DNA of 64,000 nt, from contig NZ_STGY01000047.1 of the NCBI RefSeq assembly GCF_004912275.1, positions 9,217-73,216 of the forward strand. The letters are read 5' to 3'. A program made the position numbers and the translations under genes. This DNA comes from Glycomyces buryatensis (GTDB taxonomy: Bacteria; Actinomycetota; Actinomycetes; Mycobacteriales; Micromonosporaceae). The notes beneath the pieces were generated by a model, which was not told the DNA's origin, did not search any database, and saw nothing but the letters and a program-made list of their open reading frames with translations. Below, piece by piece: positions 36,201 to 42,596 of this stretch (positions are counted from its first letter, which is position 1; the number at the start of each line of letters is the position of its first letter).

Positions 36201-38591
36201 CGCTTCGCCGACCAGCTTGTAGCCGAATACAACATGCCACTGCACCTGGTGGCAGAACTGCTGATGCGCGAGTGCCACAACGTAGCCATGCCCGCTTTGG
36301 TCGTGGGTCTCTACGTCCGACACCGGACGCAGGCCGGTTCGCTCATCGACGTCTGGCTGCGCCAACCTGCCGTGTGGGAAGCGGAGTTCGAACGATTCGC
36401 TCACGAGGGAACCATTCACGTCCAGGGGCCTGATGACGCCAATCTGGTTGGCCGGCAATATCGCCGATCAACCCTGCGAGATGTCGCCTTGGAAGCCACA
36501 GTGAAAGCCTCAGCTGCTCGCGATCAGGCTCGGCTCGACGAACTCGCCGCTGTTGCAGACGAGATGGTGCGCCGGGCCCAAGTATTCGTTCCCGAGGATG
36601 CCGATGTCGATGAGGCCGAACACTTCCTCGCCACGGTGGAGAACTGGGCAGCCGTCCTCCGCCCAGAGAACCACCGGTACTACAGGGCTGAGGGAGGGAT
36701 CGTTGTCGAGTGCGAGCCGCCCGAGTCCGTGGCAACCATCCTGCGGCCGGCAACGGAAGCGAGTGCTCGAACCTCCGAGGCATACCGTTTGCAGAACTCC
36801 TACGCGACCTCGCTCGATCGTTCTGGGACGGTCGACACCCTGCTCGCTGACATCGCTGTGGCGCAGGCATTCATGCTCGACCCGCCTGACGGCGTCCTGA
36901 GCCCAATGGACCCGATCGCGGCCGTGGCAGCTACCGCAGCAGTCGCGAATGTCAGCGGGCGGATCGAGCTTCCGTCCGATGAACTTCGGTGGGCTGTCAC
37001 GGTGCTCGCTCAAGCAGCCGCGCAGCAGGATCAAGGTAGTCGCTATCACGCCTCCACCACGTATGAGTTCGGTGCTGATCGATCTGCCGCGATCGGGCTT
37101 CCCGCACTGCTTGCAGTCGATACCGAGCGGCAGCTCGATACGCACCAGATCGTTGAAGGGATGGAGTGCAGCGCGACCAGCTACTTCGATGAAGTCCGGC
37201 TCGTCTTCGCGTACGCGGTCGCACGGGTCTGGTCGGCTCCGTGCAACGAAAGCCCGGAAACTGCGGTGTGTCGCCACAAGGCCGCCTTCGCTGCAATCGA
37301 AGCAGGCGTCCGGGACTGCTGCTACGGCAACTGGGACCCCCACACAGGCAGCCGCGCAGATGCCCACCTCAACCGCCCCTACGAGCAGACACTCGCGCAA
37401 GTCCCTGCTGAGCGGTTCAACGTCCCCAGGCTGATTCCAGCCCTGATCGCCACCACCAGTGCCGCGGCCAGCGGCAGCTGTATCGCTGGTGAGGCGAGCC
37501 AGCTCGCCGAAGCCCTACTCGCCGCACACGCCCGGGCCGCTGACCACTGGACCGAAGTAGGCTACAACAACCGGTCCCACATCCACGCCGTCCGCGTCCT
37601 CACCGAACTCGCCATCCAGGGAAATCCGAGTCCCCTACACGCGCATGTCCAACAGTTCTCGGCGAACCCGCACGCCATGCACGGCCTCTTCGAGGCCATG
37701 GCCACCTTGTTCACTTACAGCGATGAGCTCCGCGCACACCTGAACCACGTGTGGCCCCCCGCGATGGCGACCGCGCTCGACGCCATCGACGACGAAAACG
37801 GCCTGCGCGGCGACTACAACTGGCGCGACTACGCCATTGCAGCTCTCCTACCCGCGCCCCAGATCAAAACCAGCGACACCGATATCGACGCGACCTTGGC
37901 CCACGCCCGCGCGAGCTGGATCGATCCCGATGCTCTCGCAGACCTCGTCAACCGCTGGATACCGATCGCGCACGGCGAACCCAAGGCACTTGACGCCCTC
38001 GCACAACTCGCGAAATGTGCCTCCCTCACATGGCAACGTACTACCGGCCTCACCTGGGCAGAGCAGCTGGCCCACGACGCTTATCGCAACATCGCCGGCC
38101 GTTGTTGGTACCTCACCGATTGGTTGAAACGCATGTATTCCCGCGAGGACATGGCCCCTGACCAGGTCACTAGGTGGAGACGCATCATCGATGGGCTGAA
38201 CGCAGCGGGTGACCACCAAGCGACAGAGCTGCAACGCCTCGAGGAGTTACGGCCATACCTGAGTCCCGTCCAAGGAACGATCCAGGCGCAACGGCAGCCT
38301 GAGATCTTGACAGACCCACTCCTGGCTTCCCCTCGGCGGCTTGAGGCTGCCACCCTTTCGGCCTTCCGATCGCCGGCAGACGCGGTGTGGAGGCATCAGG
38401 TCAGCAACCGGACGCTTCGGCGTCCGTTCCGGGGTCTTTGGTGGCGTTTCCAGCAGTGTCGCAGAAGCATTCACCCCGCAGCTCCTGACACGGCTCCGAG
38501 GTCTTCCCTGCTGGGGGTGTTTCCGCGACGCAGTCGAGGAGCACGCTTGCGATCAGATGCACCGGGAGCGGATCACGCATCGGGCCCGTGA
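33264..38591 (+). CDS. Giant STAND-like P-loop NTPase, candidate anti-phage defence protein
   Basis: 1775 codons. Residues 15-125 resemble a PD-(D/E)XK restriction-like domain of the DUF4297/Cap4 kind: VLEHRYGAVLLASLLL, then DDLVV (Asp64, Asp65), then SIGVRRNP where Q-x-K is expected, so catalysis is uncertain. Residues about 300-520 form an NTPase: Walker A GEPDVGKS (336-343), Walker B LLVIDGAE (Asp401), sensor-like VTRAD, then a winged-helix-like segment. About 1150 mostly helical residues follow without recognised motifs, possibly a sensor region. The last 85 or so residues are Arg/Ser/Pro-rich and overlap an opposite-strand ORF, so the true C-terminus may be earlier. Size and order match STAND/Avs defence proteins; the function is inference. 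Confidence 0.75.
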   Translation: MSNGQKAATGASSYSTGGGGTVLEHRYGAVLLASLLLSDPVAALGDDVVPEAILFQASLSSPVDDLVVIGRAPDGSERCLSIGVRRNPGLTASDTASAELLVSYLRIVTEHWAKVRSGHWRLALAVAGWNPAAKQLHELARFAREAPDEASFRAAVKRPGSTNAKVRSRLDAVDTLVGEAASDPKVTTECTAGELTWRVLHQLSVLDLRLEGVDGSDRTETVRRLRAIVPDGSVDRADALFARLEELSDRYAPAEARVAETSLRRDLQGVVVDRNPTYAAAWRALDSLSEDAESDVRFSMGNNAHRLELPRTAVSEAVTKAMATAGTEGSALVVTGEPDVGKSALVVREARRMREAQVAVTVLNLRHLPTSLDEFEARLQARLSSVLGASAVGGGRLLVIDGAESVLEGRDRMLKALARAAAAAGLGLIAVTRADGASLVEEILRQVFGGEAVPDGADQAHVRQCSIPVLDPIEVKQLIERFPVLGRWADDERARWLFARLGLVEMLLRAGPDAAVPDGAVSEAHLFNTVWGQLVRQGERWDQGRPSPDARDQALRTLASRELLPNHPTSPDPDALPSLRSDGLLAPVNPARTWNQPVQFASDLVRDMALTYVLAGQLNLLAEAAAPRWSIRAARIACQTRLLEAADAQRALRDLQAEFDQIAPGHGARWSEVPLEAALTLGTAKETLEAAWPDLTAAEFTGLRQVIRLAMQRYATGEVADPVVFAPLVELLFLRDHTHEQDQFDWQLEESVQKLVLMWLRGLATSDTGASISLRQRVRDRILDTVTDQKDEFVLEALAMLGPDLDERAQAHVERACAERGFDLSAVVENPWAVVMMARYHPDLLLDTTESYYIEQYDPVKAEGGWYDGALEEGIRGHSRYGGFGAPMAGRYFGPFWQLLVARPVPTLAMINRMLDHAAAIRVRGHHPDTLPLEEMPGLPLDLPGVGTRHCVGDGHVWSWYRGSTVGPYPCMSALLAVERFADQLVAEYNMPLHLVAELLMRECHNVAMPALVVGLYVRHRTQAGSLIDVWLRQPAVWEAEFERFAHEGTIHVQGPDDANLVGRQYRRSTLRDVALEATVKASAARDQARLDELAAVADEMVRRAQVFVPEDADVDEAEHFLATVENWAAVLRPENHRYYRAEGGIVVECEPPESVATILRPATEASARTSEAYRLQNSYATSLDRSGTVDTLLADIAVAQAFMLDPPDGVLSPMDPIAAVAATAAVANVSGRIELPSDELRWAVTVLAQAAAQQDQGSRYHASTTYEFGADRSAAIGLPALLAVDTERQLDTHQIVEGMECSATSYFDEVRLVFAYAVARVWSAPCNESPETAVCRHKAAFAAIEAGVRDCCYGNWDPHTGSRADAHLNRPYEQTLAQVPAERFNVPRLIPALIATTSAAASGSCIAGEASQLAEALLAAHARAADHWTEVGYNNRSHIHAVRVLTELAIQGNPSPLHAHVQQFSANPHAMHGLFEAMATLFTYSDELRAHLNHVWPPAMATALDAIDDENGLRGDYNWRDYAIAALLPAPQIKTSDTDIDATLAHARASWIDPDALADLVNRWIPIAHGEPKALDALAQLAKCASLTWQRTTGLTWAEQLAHDAYRNIAGRCWYLTDWLKRMYSREDMAPDQVTRWRRIIDGLNAAGDHQATELQRLEELRPYLSPVQGTIQAQRQPEILTDPLLASPRRLEAATLSAFRSPADAVWRHQVSNRTLRRPFRGLWWRFQQCRRSIHPAAPDTAPRSSLLGVFPRRSRGARLRSDAPGADHASGP

Positions 38592-38622
38592 CCGTGATCT
38601 TGTATTGCATCCTTCGCGCCAT
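38401..38622 (-). CDS. Small protein of unknown function, antisense to the NTPase 3' end
   Basis: 73 residues, starting MARRMQYKITV with GGGAG about 7 nt upstream of the ATG. The first 35 residues (YKITVTGP, LPVHLIASVLLDCVAE) look like a beta-alpha unit of a small folded domain. The tail is Cys/Thr-rich. It overlaps the last 190 nt of the NTPase frame on the other strand; only one of the two is likely to be coding there, and this one looks more protein-like. It could be an accessory component of the same system. Confidence 0.5.
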   Translation of the reverse strand: MARRMQYKITVTGPMRDPLPVHLIASVLLDCVAETPPAGKTSEPCQELRGECFCDTAGNATKDPGTDAEASGC

Positions 38623-38786
38623 TGTGGCTCCCGCGGGTTGCGTCATTGGGCGGTGAAGGGCTCGGAAGTTTCGACTGTACGTCGCTGTCCGCGTGGATAC
38701 GGCGCTGGCGCGCCGTGCATGCACGGCGCGCCAGGATACTAGCCTTCGCTAACTTGAACAGCATATATGTTCTGTCTGTCCGTTTG

Positions 38787-38873
38787 CGGAGGATAGGGGA
38801 TTCGAACCCCTGAGGGCTTTAACACCCAACCCGCTTTCCAAGCGAGCGCACTAGGCCACTATGCGAATCCTCC
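38787..38873 (-). tRNA. tRNA-Ser (anticodon GGA)
   Basis: 87 nt. The acceptor stem GGAGGAT pairs with ATCCTCC, discriminator G. The anticodon loop is CTTGGAAAG with anticodon GGA, the extra arm is long (class II), and the T-loop is GGTTCGAATCC. CCA is not encoded. Confidence 0.95.
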
Positions 38874-38992
38874 GCCGGGAAGCTTACCGGACCATGGCGG
38901 GCAACGAACAGCGGGTAAAGAGGGGTGACCTCGGTGACCCCTGGGTGTCTCCCGGCTTGGGGGAGCGGGTTCGGTGAGGTACGCTATTGCCC

Positions 38993-39077
38993 GTCCCTCA
39001 TGCGGCGTCATCTTGTGAACCTCCCCAGGGCCGGAAGGCAGCAAGGATAAGCGGGCTCTGGCGGGTGCGTGGGGGAC
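38993..39077 (+). ncRNA. ffs: Signal recognition particle RNA (4.5S type)
   Basis: The conserved domain IV tip is present: GAACCTCCCCAGG, GCCGGAAGGCAGCAAGG, and the complementary GGCTCTGGCGGGT. GTCCCTCATGC and GCGTGGGGGAC close the outer stem. The ends are set by that pairing and are approximate. The neighbourhood of tRNA-Ser and (beyond the element) dnaX is typical for actinomycetes. Confidence 0.92.
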
Positions 39078-39080
39078 CCA

Positions 39081-39153
39081 GCCGCCTTAGCTCAGTCGGC
39101 AGAGCGATTCACTCGTAATGAATAGGTCAACGGTTCGATTCCGTTAGGCGGCT
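39081..39153 (+). tRNA. tRNA-Thr (anticodon CGT), integration target
   Basis: 73 nt. The acceptor stem is GCCGCCT/AGGCGGC with discriminator T followed by CCA. The anticodon stem ATTCA/TGAAT encloses CTCGTAA, and the T-arm is AACGG-TTCGATT-CCGTT. From the anticodon loop to the 3' end it is duplicated at 46978-47022. The 3' half is therefore probably supplied by the integrated element. Confidence 0.95.
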
Positions 39154-39156
39154 CCA
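39112..39156 (+). repeat. attL, 45-bp tRNA-Thr 3' segment
   Basis: Matches attR (46978-47022) at 43 of 45 positions. Identity starts exactly at the anticodon loop, the usual crossover region for tyrosine recombinases in tRNA genes. Confidence 0.9.
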
Positions 39157-39172
39157 CAGGCACAAGCCTTTC

Positions 39173-39214
39173 AACGCCCATCTAGCAGGCAATACGCCGC
39201 TAGGTGGGCGTTTT
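39173..39214 (+). terminator. Terminator after tRNA-Thr, inside the element
   Basis: AACGCCCATCTAGC pairs with GCTAGGTGGGCGTT (one mismatch), followed by TTTT. It replaces the chromosomal terminator displaced to 47028-47055. Confidence 0.75.
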
Positions 39215-39258
39215 GGCGTGTACGGCTGTGTCCGGCTGAGTACGACCGTAGGCGGCTG

Positions 39259-39282
39259 CTCATGGACCAGCCGTGGACCAGC
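39259..39282 (+). repeat. Left copy of a 24-bp subterminal direct repeat
   Basis: Identical to 46903-46926, and both lie near the element's ends just inside the att sites. Contains TGGACCAGC twice. In the circular form the two copies would flank attP, so they may be integrase or Xis arm sites. Confidence 0.6.
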
Positions 39283-39310
39283 CGGGGAACGCCAGATTCC
39301 CGCCCGCCTG

Positions 39311-39707
39311 GCGGCTCAGAATTGGCTGCTACCGATAGCGGGCTCTCCTGCTAGCGCTAGCAGCTGAGTTAGCGGCTCAAGTCGCCGCTGAGCTGCCCGC
39401 TAGCCGCTAGTACACCGATTCGCGGGATCATCGGATTCGCGCCGCTGAGGGCATCTCAGAGGGTCCCGGGCGCTGCTATTCCCGCCTGTTTCAGCCTGCT
39501 GGAGCGCGGATGCCAGGCGGGCACTCCGGCCCCGGTTCAGCGGCTCAGCGGCCGCGGTTTTGCGGCTCAGGTTACGGCTCACGAGACCGATCTGCGGCTC
39601 ACGGTTCGGCTCAGAGCTGTCCGTTTGATGCCGGACAGTCTGATTACTCGGCTCAGGTGAGCCGCAAGCCGACCCCCCATAGGGGCCGGGTGGCTCGGGT
39701 GAGCCGC
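39311..39707 (+). repeat. Cluster of ten NCGGCTCA octamers (iteron-like)
   Basis: Direct copies begin at 39311, 39372, 39540, 39562, 39574, 39594, 39606 and 39648; inverted copies at 39658 and 39700. Five are exactly GCGGCTCA. A perfect palindrome CTGCTAGCGCTAGCAG lies at 39348-39363. The region 39157-39914 has no convincing gene. Such repeats could be a replication origin for the Rep protein, or 8-bp recognition repeats of a TraB-type transfer protein (clt). Confidence 0.6.
39348..39363. repeat. Perfect 16-bp palindrome CTGCTAGCGCTAGCAG
   Basis: Lies among the octamer repeats; further GCTAG-rich inverted segments follow to about 39411. It could be part of a double-strand or single-strand origin. 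Confidence 0.5.
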
Positions 39708-39914
39708 AACCGCTGGCACCTTCGCTCCGGCGTTGGCCTGAGCAAGGCGGCGCGGTGCCAGCGACAAGCGCGCGCAGCGCGCCTTGACCAAGTAGAGAAA
39801 GTTTGGACACAAGCCGGGTCCCTGGGGTCGGTAGAACAAGTGGGTAGAACAGGCCGGTGGATCAAGCCGGTAGAACACGTCGGTAGAAGTTGTTGAACGA
39901 GGGCTACTTTAAAT

Positions 39915-39960
39915 CCAACACAACAACTTGAGCTAAGGTAAGGCCGAGTTGTTGTGTTGG
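39915..39960. promoter_or_regulatory. Operator palindrome enclosing the fic promoter
   Basis: Perfect 14-bp arms CCAACACAACAACT (39915-39928) and AGTTGTTGTGTTGG (39947-39960) separated by 18 bp. The spacer contains a -10-like TAAGGT (39934-39939). A dimer or tetramer bound to both arms would shut this promoter. Confidence 0.6.
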
Positions 39961-40032
39961 GATTATCTGCGGGTAAGCACGACAACTTCAGCGGAACTTG
40001 TGAACCACGCTTCGGAAGGCAGCCTCAATCTC

Positions 40033-41079
40033 ATGACACGCGGACGCCCCTCCAGGCAGACGGTCTACGACCGTCTCGAGGAAGCGATAACTGACCTCCG
40101 CACGAGACTGGGAGGTCTCCCAACGCCCGTTGAGGCAGAGGCGATTTGGGATGAGCTGTGGCACCAAGAGGCCCACCACTCCACGGCCCTCGAGGGCAAC
40201 ACACTGGTCCTCAACGAGGTGAAGAAGCTGCTCGAGGAGGGGCGCGCCGTTGGGTCCAAGGACCTGAGCGAGTACATGGAGGTCGTCGGCTACGGTGCCG
40301 CGGCCAAGTGGGTCTACGGCCAGGCATTGGAGCCAGGGGACTGGACCAACGGGGAGCTGCTGAGCATCCAGGAAGTTCGCAAGGTCCACTACGAGGTGAT
40401 GACACCAGTCTGGAACGTGGCACCTCATCCTCAGGCGACTCCGAAGGAGACGCCCGGAAACTGGCGAGAGCACGACATCCAGCCTTTCCCTGAAGGGATG
40501 ACCCCGCCACCGTTTCCCGAGGTCGGCCACCGAATGACCGATTGGGTGGAGGACGTCAAACAGCTCCGAGAGTCAGATGGAGTTCCATTCCCCGAACGTC
40601 TGGCCAAGGCGCACAACGACTTTGAGCAAATTCACCCGTTCCTCGACGGCAACGGTCGTACCGGCAGGCTGCTGCTCAATCTGCTCCTTGTGCGGCTCGG
40701 CTACCCGCCAGCGATCGTGTTCAAGAACGAGCGCAAGAAGTACCTCAATGCGATGCGCAAGGCGGACAAGGGCGACTGCGGACCCATGGGTGAACTCATC
40801 GCTCGAGCTGTCACAAACAATCTCTACCGCTTCGTCGTTCCTGCCGTGGCAGGGCCGTCTCGGCTGGTGCCGCTGGCTAGCCTGGCCGACGAGGATGCGG
40901 GCATCACCGTCACGGCACTTCGCGCAGCCGCCGAACGCGGACGACTTCGAGCGCAGAAAACCGATAGCGGGAACTGGCTGAGCTCGAAGAATTGGCTCGC
41001 TGACTACGAGAAGAACAAGCACAAGCGCACTATCAAGGTGAAGAAGCCGGACGACCCTATCCCTCAGCTACCCCTATAA
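40033..41079 (+). CDS. fic: Fic-domain protein (class II, self-inhibited)
   Basis: 348 residues. The Fic core motif HPFLDGNGRTGR begins at His201. The N-terminal inhibitory motif S50-TAL-E54-G55 (HSTALEGNTL) marks a class II Fic enzyme, normally an AMP-transferase held off by Glu54. The C-terminal part (about 260-348) ends in a winged-helix-like segment (ITVTALRAAAERGRL, WLSSKNWLADYEK). The start at MTRGRPSRQTVYDRL fits family members; the frame is open 28 codons upstream. It is probably element cargo, perhaps toxin-like. Convergent with the NUDIX gene across a strong terminator. Confidence 0.88.
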   Translation: MTRGRPSRQTVYDRLEEAITDLRTRLGGLPTPVEAEAIWDELWHQEAHHSTALEGNTLVLNEVKKLLEEGRAVGSKDLSEYMEVVGYGAAAKWVYGQALEPGDWTNGELLSIQEVRKVHYEVMTPVWNVAPHPQATPKETPGNWREHDIQPFPEGMTPPPFPEVGHRMTDWVEDVKQLRESDGVPFPERLAKAHNDFEQIHPFLDGNGRTGRLLLNLLLVRLGYPPAIVFKNERKKYLNAMRKADKGDCGPMGELIARAVTNNLYRFVVPAVAGPSRLVPLASLADEDAGITVTALRAAAERGRLRAQKTDSGNWLSSKNWLADYEKNKHKRTIKVKKPDDPIPQLPL

Positions 41080-41097
41080 CGCAGGCGGACACAGAGA

Positions 41098-41126
41098 GGG
41101 CCCGCGACCGGTGGTCGCGGGCCCTT
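41098..41126. terminator. Bidirectional terminator between fic and the NUDIX gene
   Basis: A perfect 12-bp stem GGGCCCGCGACC with its complement and a GGT loop, between convergent genes. Confidence 0.85.
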
Positions 41127-41139
41127 CGATGTCTGCGCT

Positions 41140-41739
41140 CTAGCCGAGTTCCCTTGCCAGGTGGACCATGACGGGCTCGAACAGGTTCGGAAGCAGCTCT
41201 TCCGCCTCTTCGAGCTTGACCCATCGAACCTCGGCGAGTTCCTCTTCGTCACCGACGTACACGTCGGTCTTGTCGACTGGCTTGCAGGCCAGGTAGATCA
41301 TGGTGCGACCGGTCTTCGGGTGGACACGCCGGCCGATCTCGCGCTCGGCTCCGATTACATCGAGGCCGGTCTCTTCCTTGACCTCGCGCACCGCGGCAAG
41401 CGTGGCCGACTCTCCAGGTTCGATCTCGCCTGCGATGAAGGTCCACGGCGGCTTGCCGTCGTTCCGCTTCCCGATCAGGACACCAAGTTCGCTGGTCACG
41501 ATCGCAGCTACAACCGGCTGCGGCTCGGGAGCGGTGGCTTCATCCGGCATGTGGTCTCCTTCGTCGGGGAATCCGAGCTGGCGACGCAGAAGGTCGAGGT
41601 CCCACCGAGCCTGACCTCCTGGAGTCACCCAGCTCGGAGTCACGCGGCCGGACTTCTGCCAACGCCAGAGGGTTGATGGGTCCACGTCAAGCTCACGAGC
41701 CGCCTGGCTCGTGGGGACTAGTTTCCGTGGACCTGCCAT
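41140..41739 (-). CDS. HTH-NUDIX hydrolase, Pif-like
   Basis: 199 residues. The N-terminal BldC/MerR-like helix-turn-helix is VPTSQAARELDVDPSTLWRWQ. A NUDIX domain follows, with the Nudix box GEIEPGESATLAAVREVKEETGL. pSAM2 encodes Pif, a Nudix protein that blocks redundant transfer of the element; the position inside a pSAM2-like element suggests a similar role. The fused HTH could also make it an autoregulator. The start at MAGPRKLV is chosen, and no clear ribosome-binding site is seen. An operator cluster lies upstream. Confidence 0.8.
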   Translation of the reverse strand: MAGPRKLVPTSQAARELDVDPSTLWRWQKSGRVTPSWVTPGGQARWDLDLLRRQLGFPDEGDHMPDEATAPEPQPVVAAIVTSELGVLIGKRNDGKPPWTFIAGEIEPGESATLAAVREVKEETGLDVIGAEREIGRRVHPKTGRTMIYLACKPVDKTDVYVGDEEELAEVRWVKLEEAEELLPNLFEPVMVHLARELG

Positions 41740-41764
41740 AGCCGCAAGTATTGCATACTCACTC

Positions 41765-41844
41765 AACTCTTGCACCTCCTGAATTCCTCGCGCCCAAACT
41801 CTTGCATCCATGGAATCTGTGCTGATACCATGAATGCAAGAGTT
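41765..41844. promoter_or_regulatory. Operator cluster built from AACTCTTGCA
   Basis: Three copies: 41765-41774 and 41797-41806 direct, and 41835-41844 inverted. The last two belong to a 17-bp inverted repeat (AACTCTTGCATCCATGG, one mismatch) at 41797-41813 and 41828-41844. It sits between the divergent NUDIX gene and the rep-side operon, so it is a likely master switch of the element. Confidence 0.6.
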
Positions 41845-41890
41845 GAACGAGATTCAAGCTTAGCAAGGTTTACCGCTCGTTCCCTGGACA

Positions 41891-41925
41891 CGAAAAAGCC
41901 CCGACGGGCTGCCACCCGTCGAGGC
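41891..41925 (-). terminator. Minus-strand terminator in the leader of the small ORF
   Basis: On the minus strand GCCTCGACGGG pairs with CCCGTCGGGGC (one mismatch) followed by TTTTT. It would stop antisense transcription from the rep side, or form a hairpin in the plus-strand leader about 25 nt before the 41950 start codon. Confidence 0.6.
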
Positions 41926-41949
41926 GAACTCCGATGAAGGAGCTTGTAC

Positions 41950-42438
41950 ATGCACACCCAGGTTAGCACCCGCGTCGCCGAGCCGACCGAGTTCGTTTCG
42001 CCCCTCCACCGCGAAGAGATGCAGCGGGACCGCCTGGCGCGGGATGTCCGCAACGCCGCCGCGCCGATCAAGAACACGGACCGCGCCGTCTCGGTGCTGA
42101 CCGGTCGCGAGAGCGCCGCGCCGATGTTCGCCGTGGGGCTCCTAGCCGAAGAGCAGGGCCTGTCTTACAACTTCATGACCGCAGAGTTGAAGGGCCTCTT
42201 GCGGGTGGCGCTGTACCTGTCGGACTGCAAGGTCGCCGAGCTGCGCGCCGCCGAGGACCCCGAGACGATCACGGCCCTGGCCGCTGCGACGGTCGAGCGC
42301 TGCGGCATCGACTTCCTCAAGACCCTCGCCAACCAGGACCCCGAGGACCGCGACGTCTTCCCCAAGACCGGGCGCATGCTCGCCGCCGTTGACGCCGCCT
42401 ACCGCTGGCAGTGGGAAGCCCTGCTGCCCCGCAAGTAA
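41950..42438 (+). CDS. Element protein of unknown function
   Basis: 162 residues, predicted mostly helical and soluble, with no recognised domain. The ATG (MHTQVSTRVAEP) has GAAGGAG 7 nt upstream. It lies between the operator cluster and rep, where pSAM2-type elements carry regulatory or accessory genes. A terminator-like hairpin follows. Confidence 0.65.
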   Translation: MHTQVSTRVAEPTEFVSPLHREEMQRDRLARDVRNAAAPIKNTDRAVSVLTGRESAAPMFAVGLLAEEQGLSYNFMTAELKGLLRVALYLSDCKVAELRAAEDPETITALAAATVERCGIDFLKTLANQDPEDRDVFPKTGRMLAAVDAAYRWQWEALLPRK

Positions 42439-42444
42439 TCCCGA

Positions 42445-42485
42445 GCCGTGCCGGTACGCCACACCTGGTGTGCCGGTACGGCTTT
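42445..42485 (+). terminator. Hairpin after the small ORF
   Basis: GCCGTGCCGG...ACACC pairs with GGTGTGCCGGTACGGC, with a bulge, followed by TTTC. Confidence 0.6.
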
Positions 42486-42596
42486 CGCTCGTACTGGTCC
42501 GGCATGACCGATCCGAGCCCGATCACAACCGCATACGAAACAAGGGGCCTCGCCCGGCATGGCTTGGCCCCTCGAAAAGCAGAATGTTGAGGTTCC

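Noticed and set aside
39301-39720. CRISPR array in the repeat-rich region
   Set aside because: The repeats are 8 bp, unevenly spaced and in both orientations; there are no 25-40 bp repeats with uniform spacers and no cas genes.
39401-39985. Short ORFs on both strands between tRNA-Thr and fic
   Set aside because: Composition follows the repeats (Arg/Ala/Ser/Gly), no ribosome-binding sites, and no fold-like sequence.
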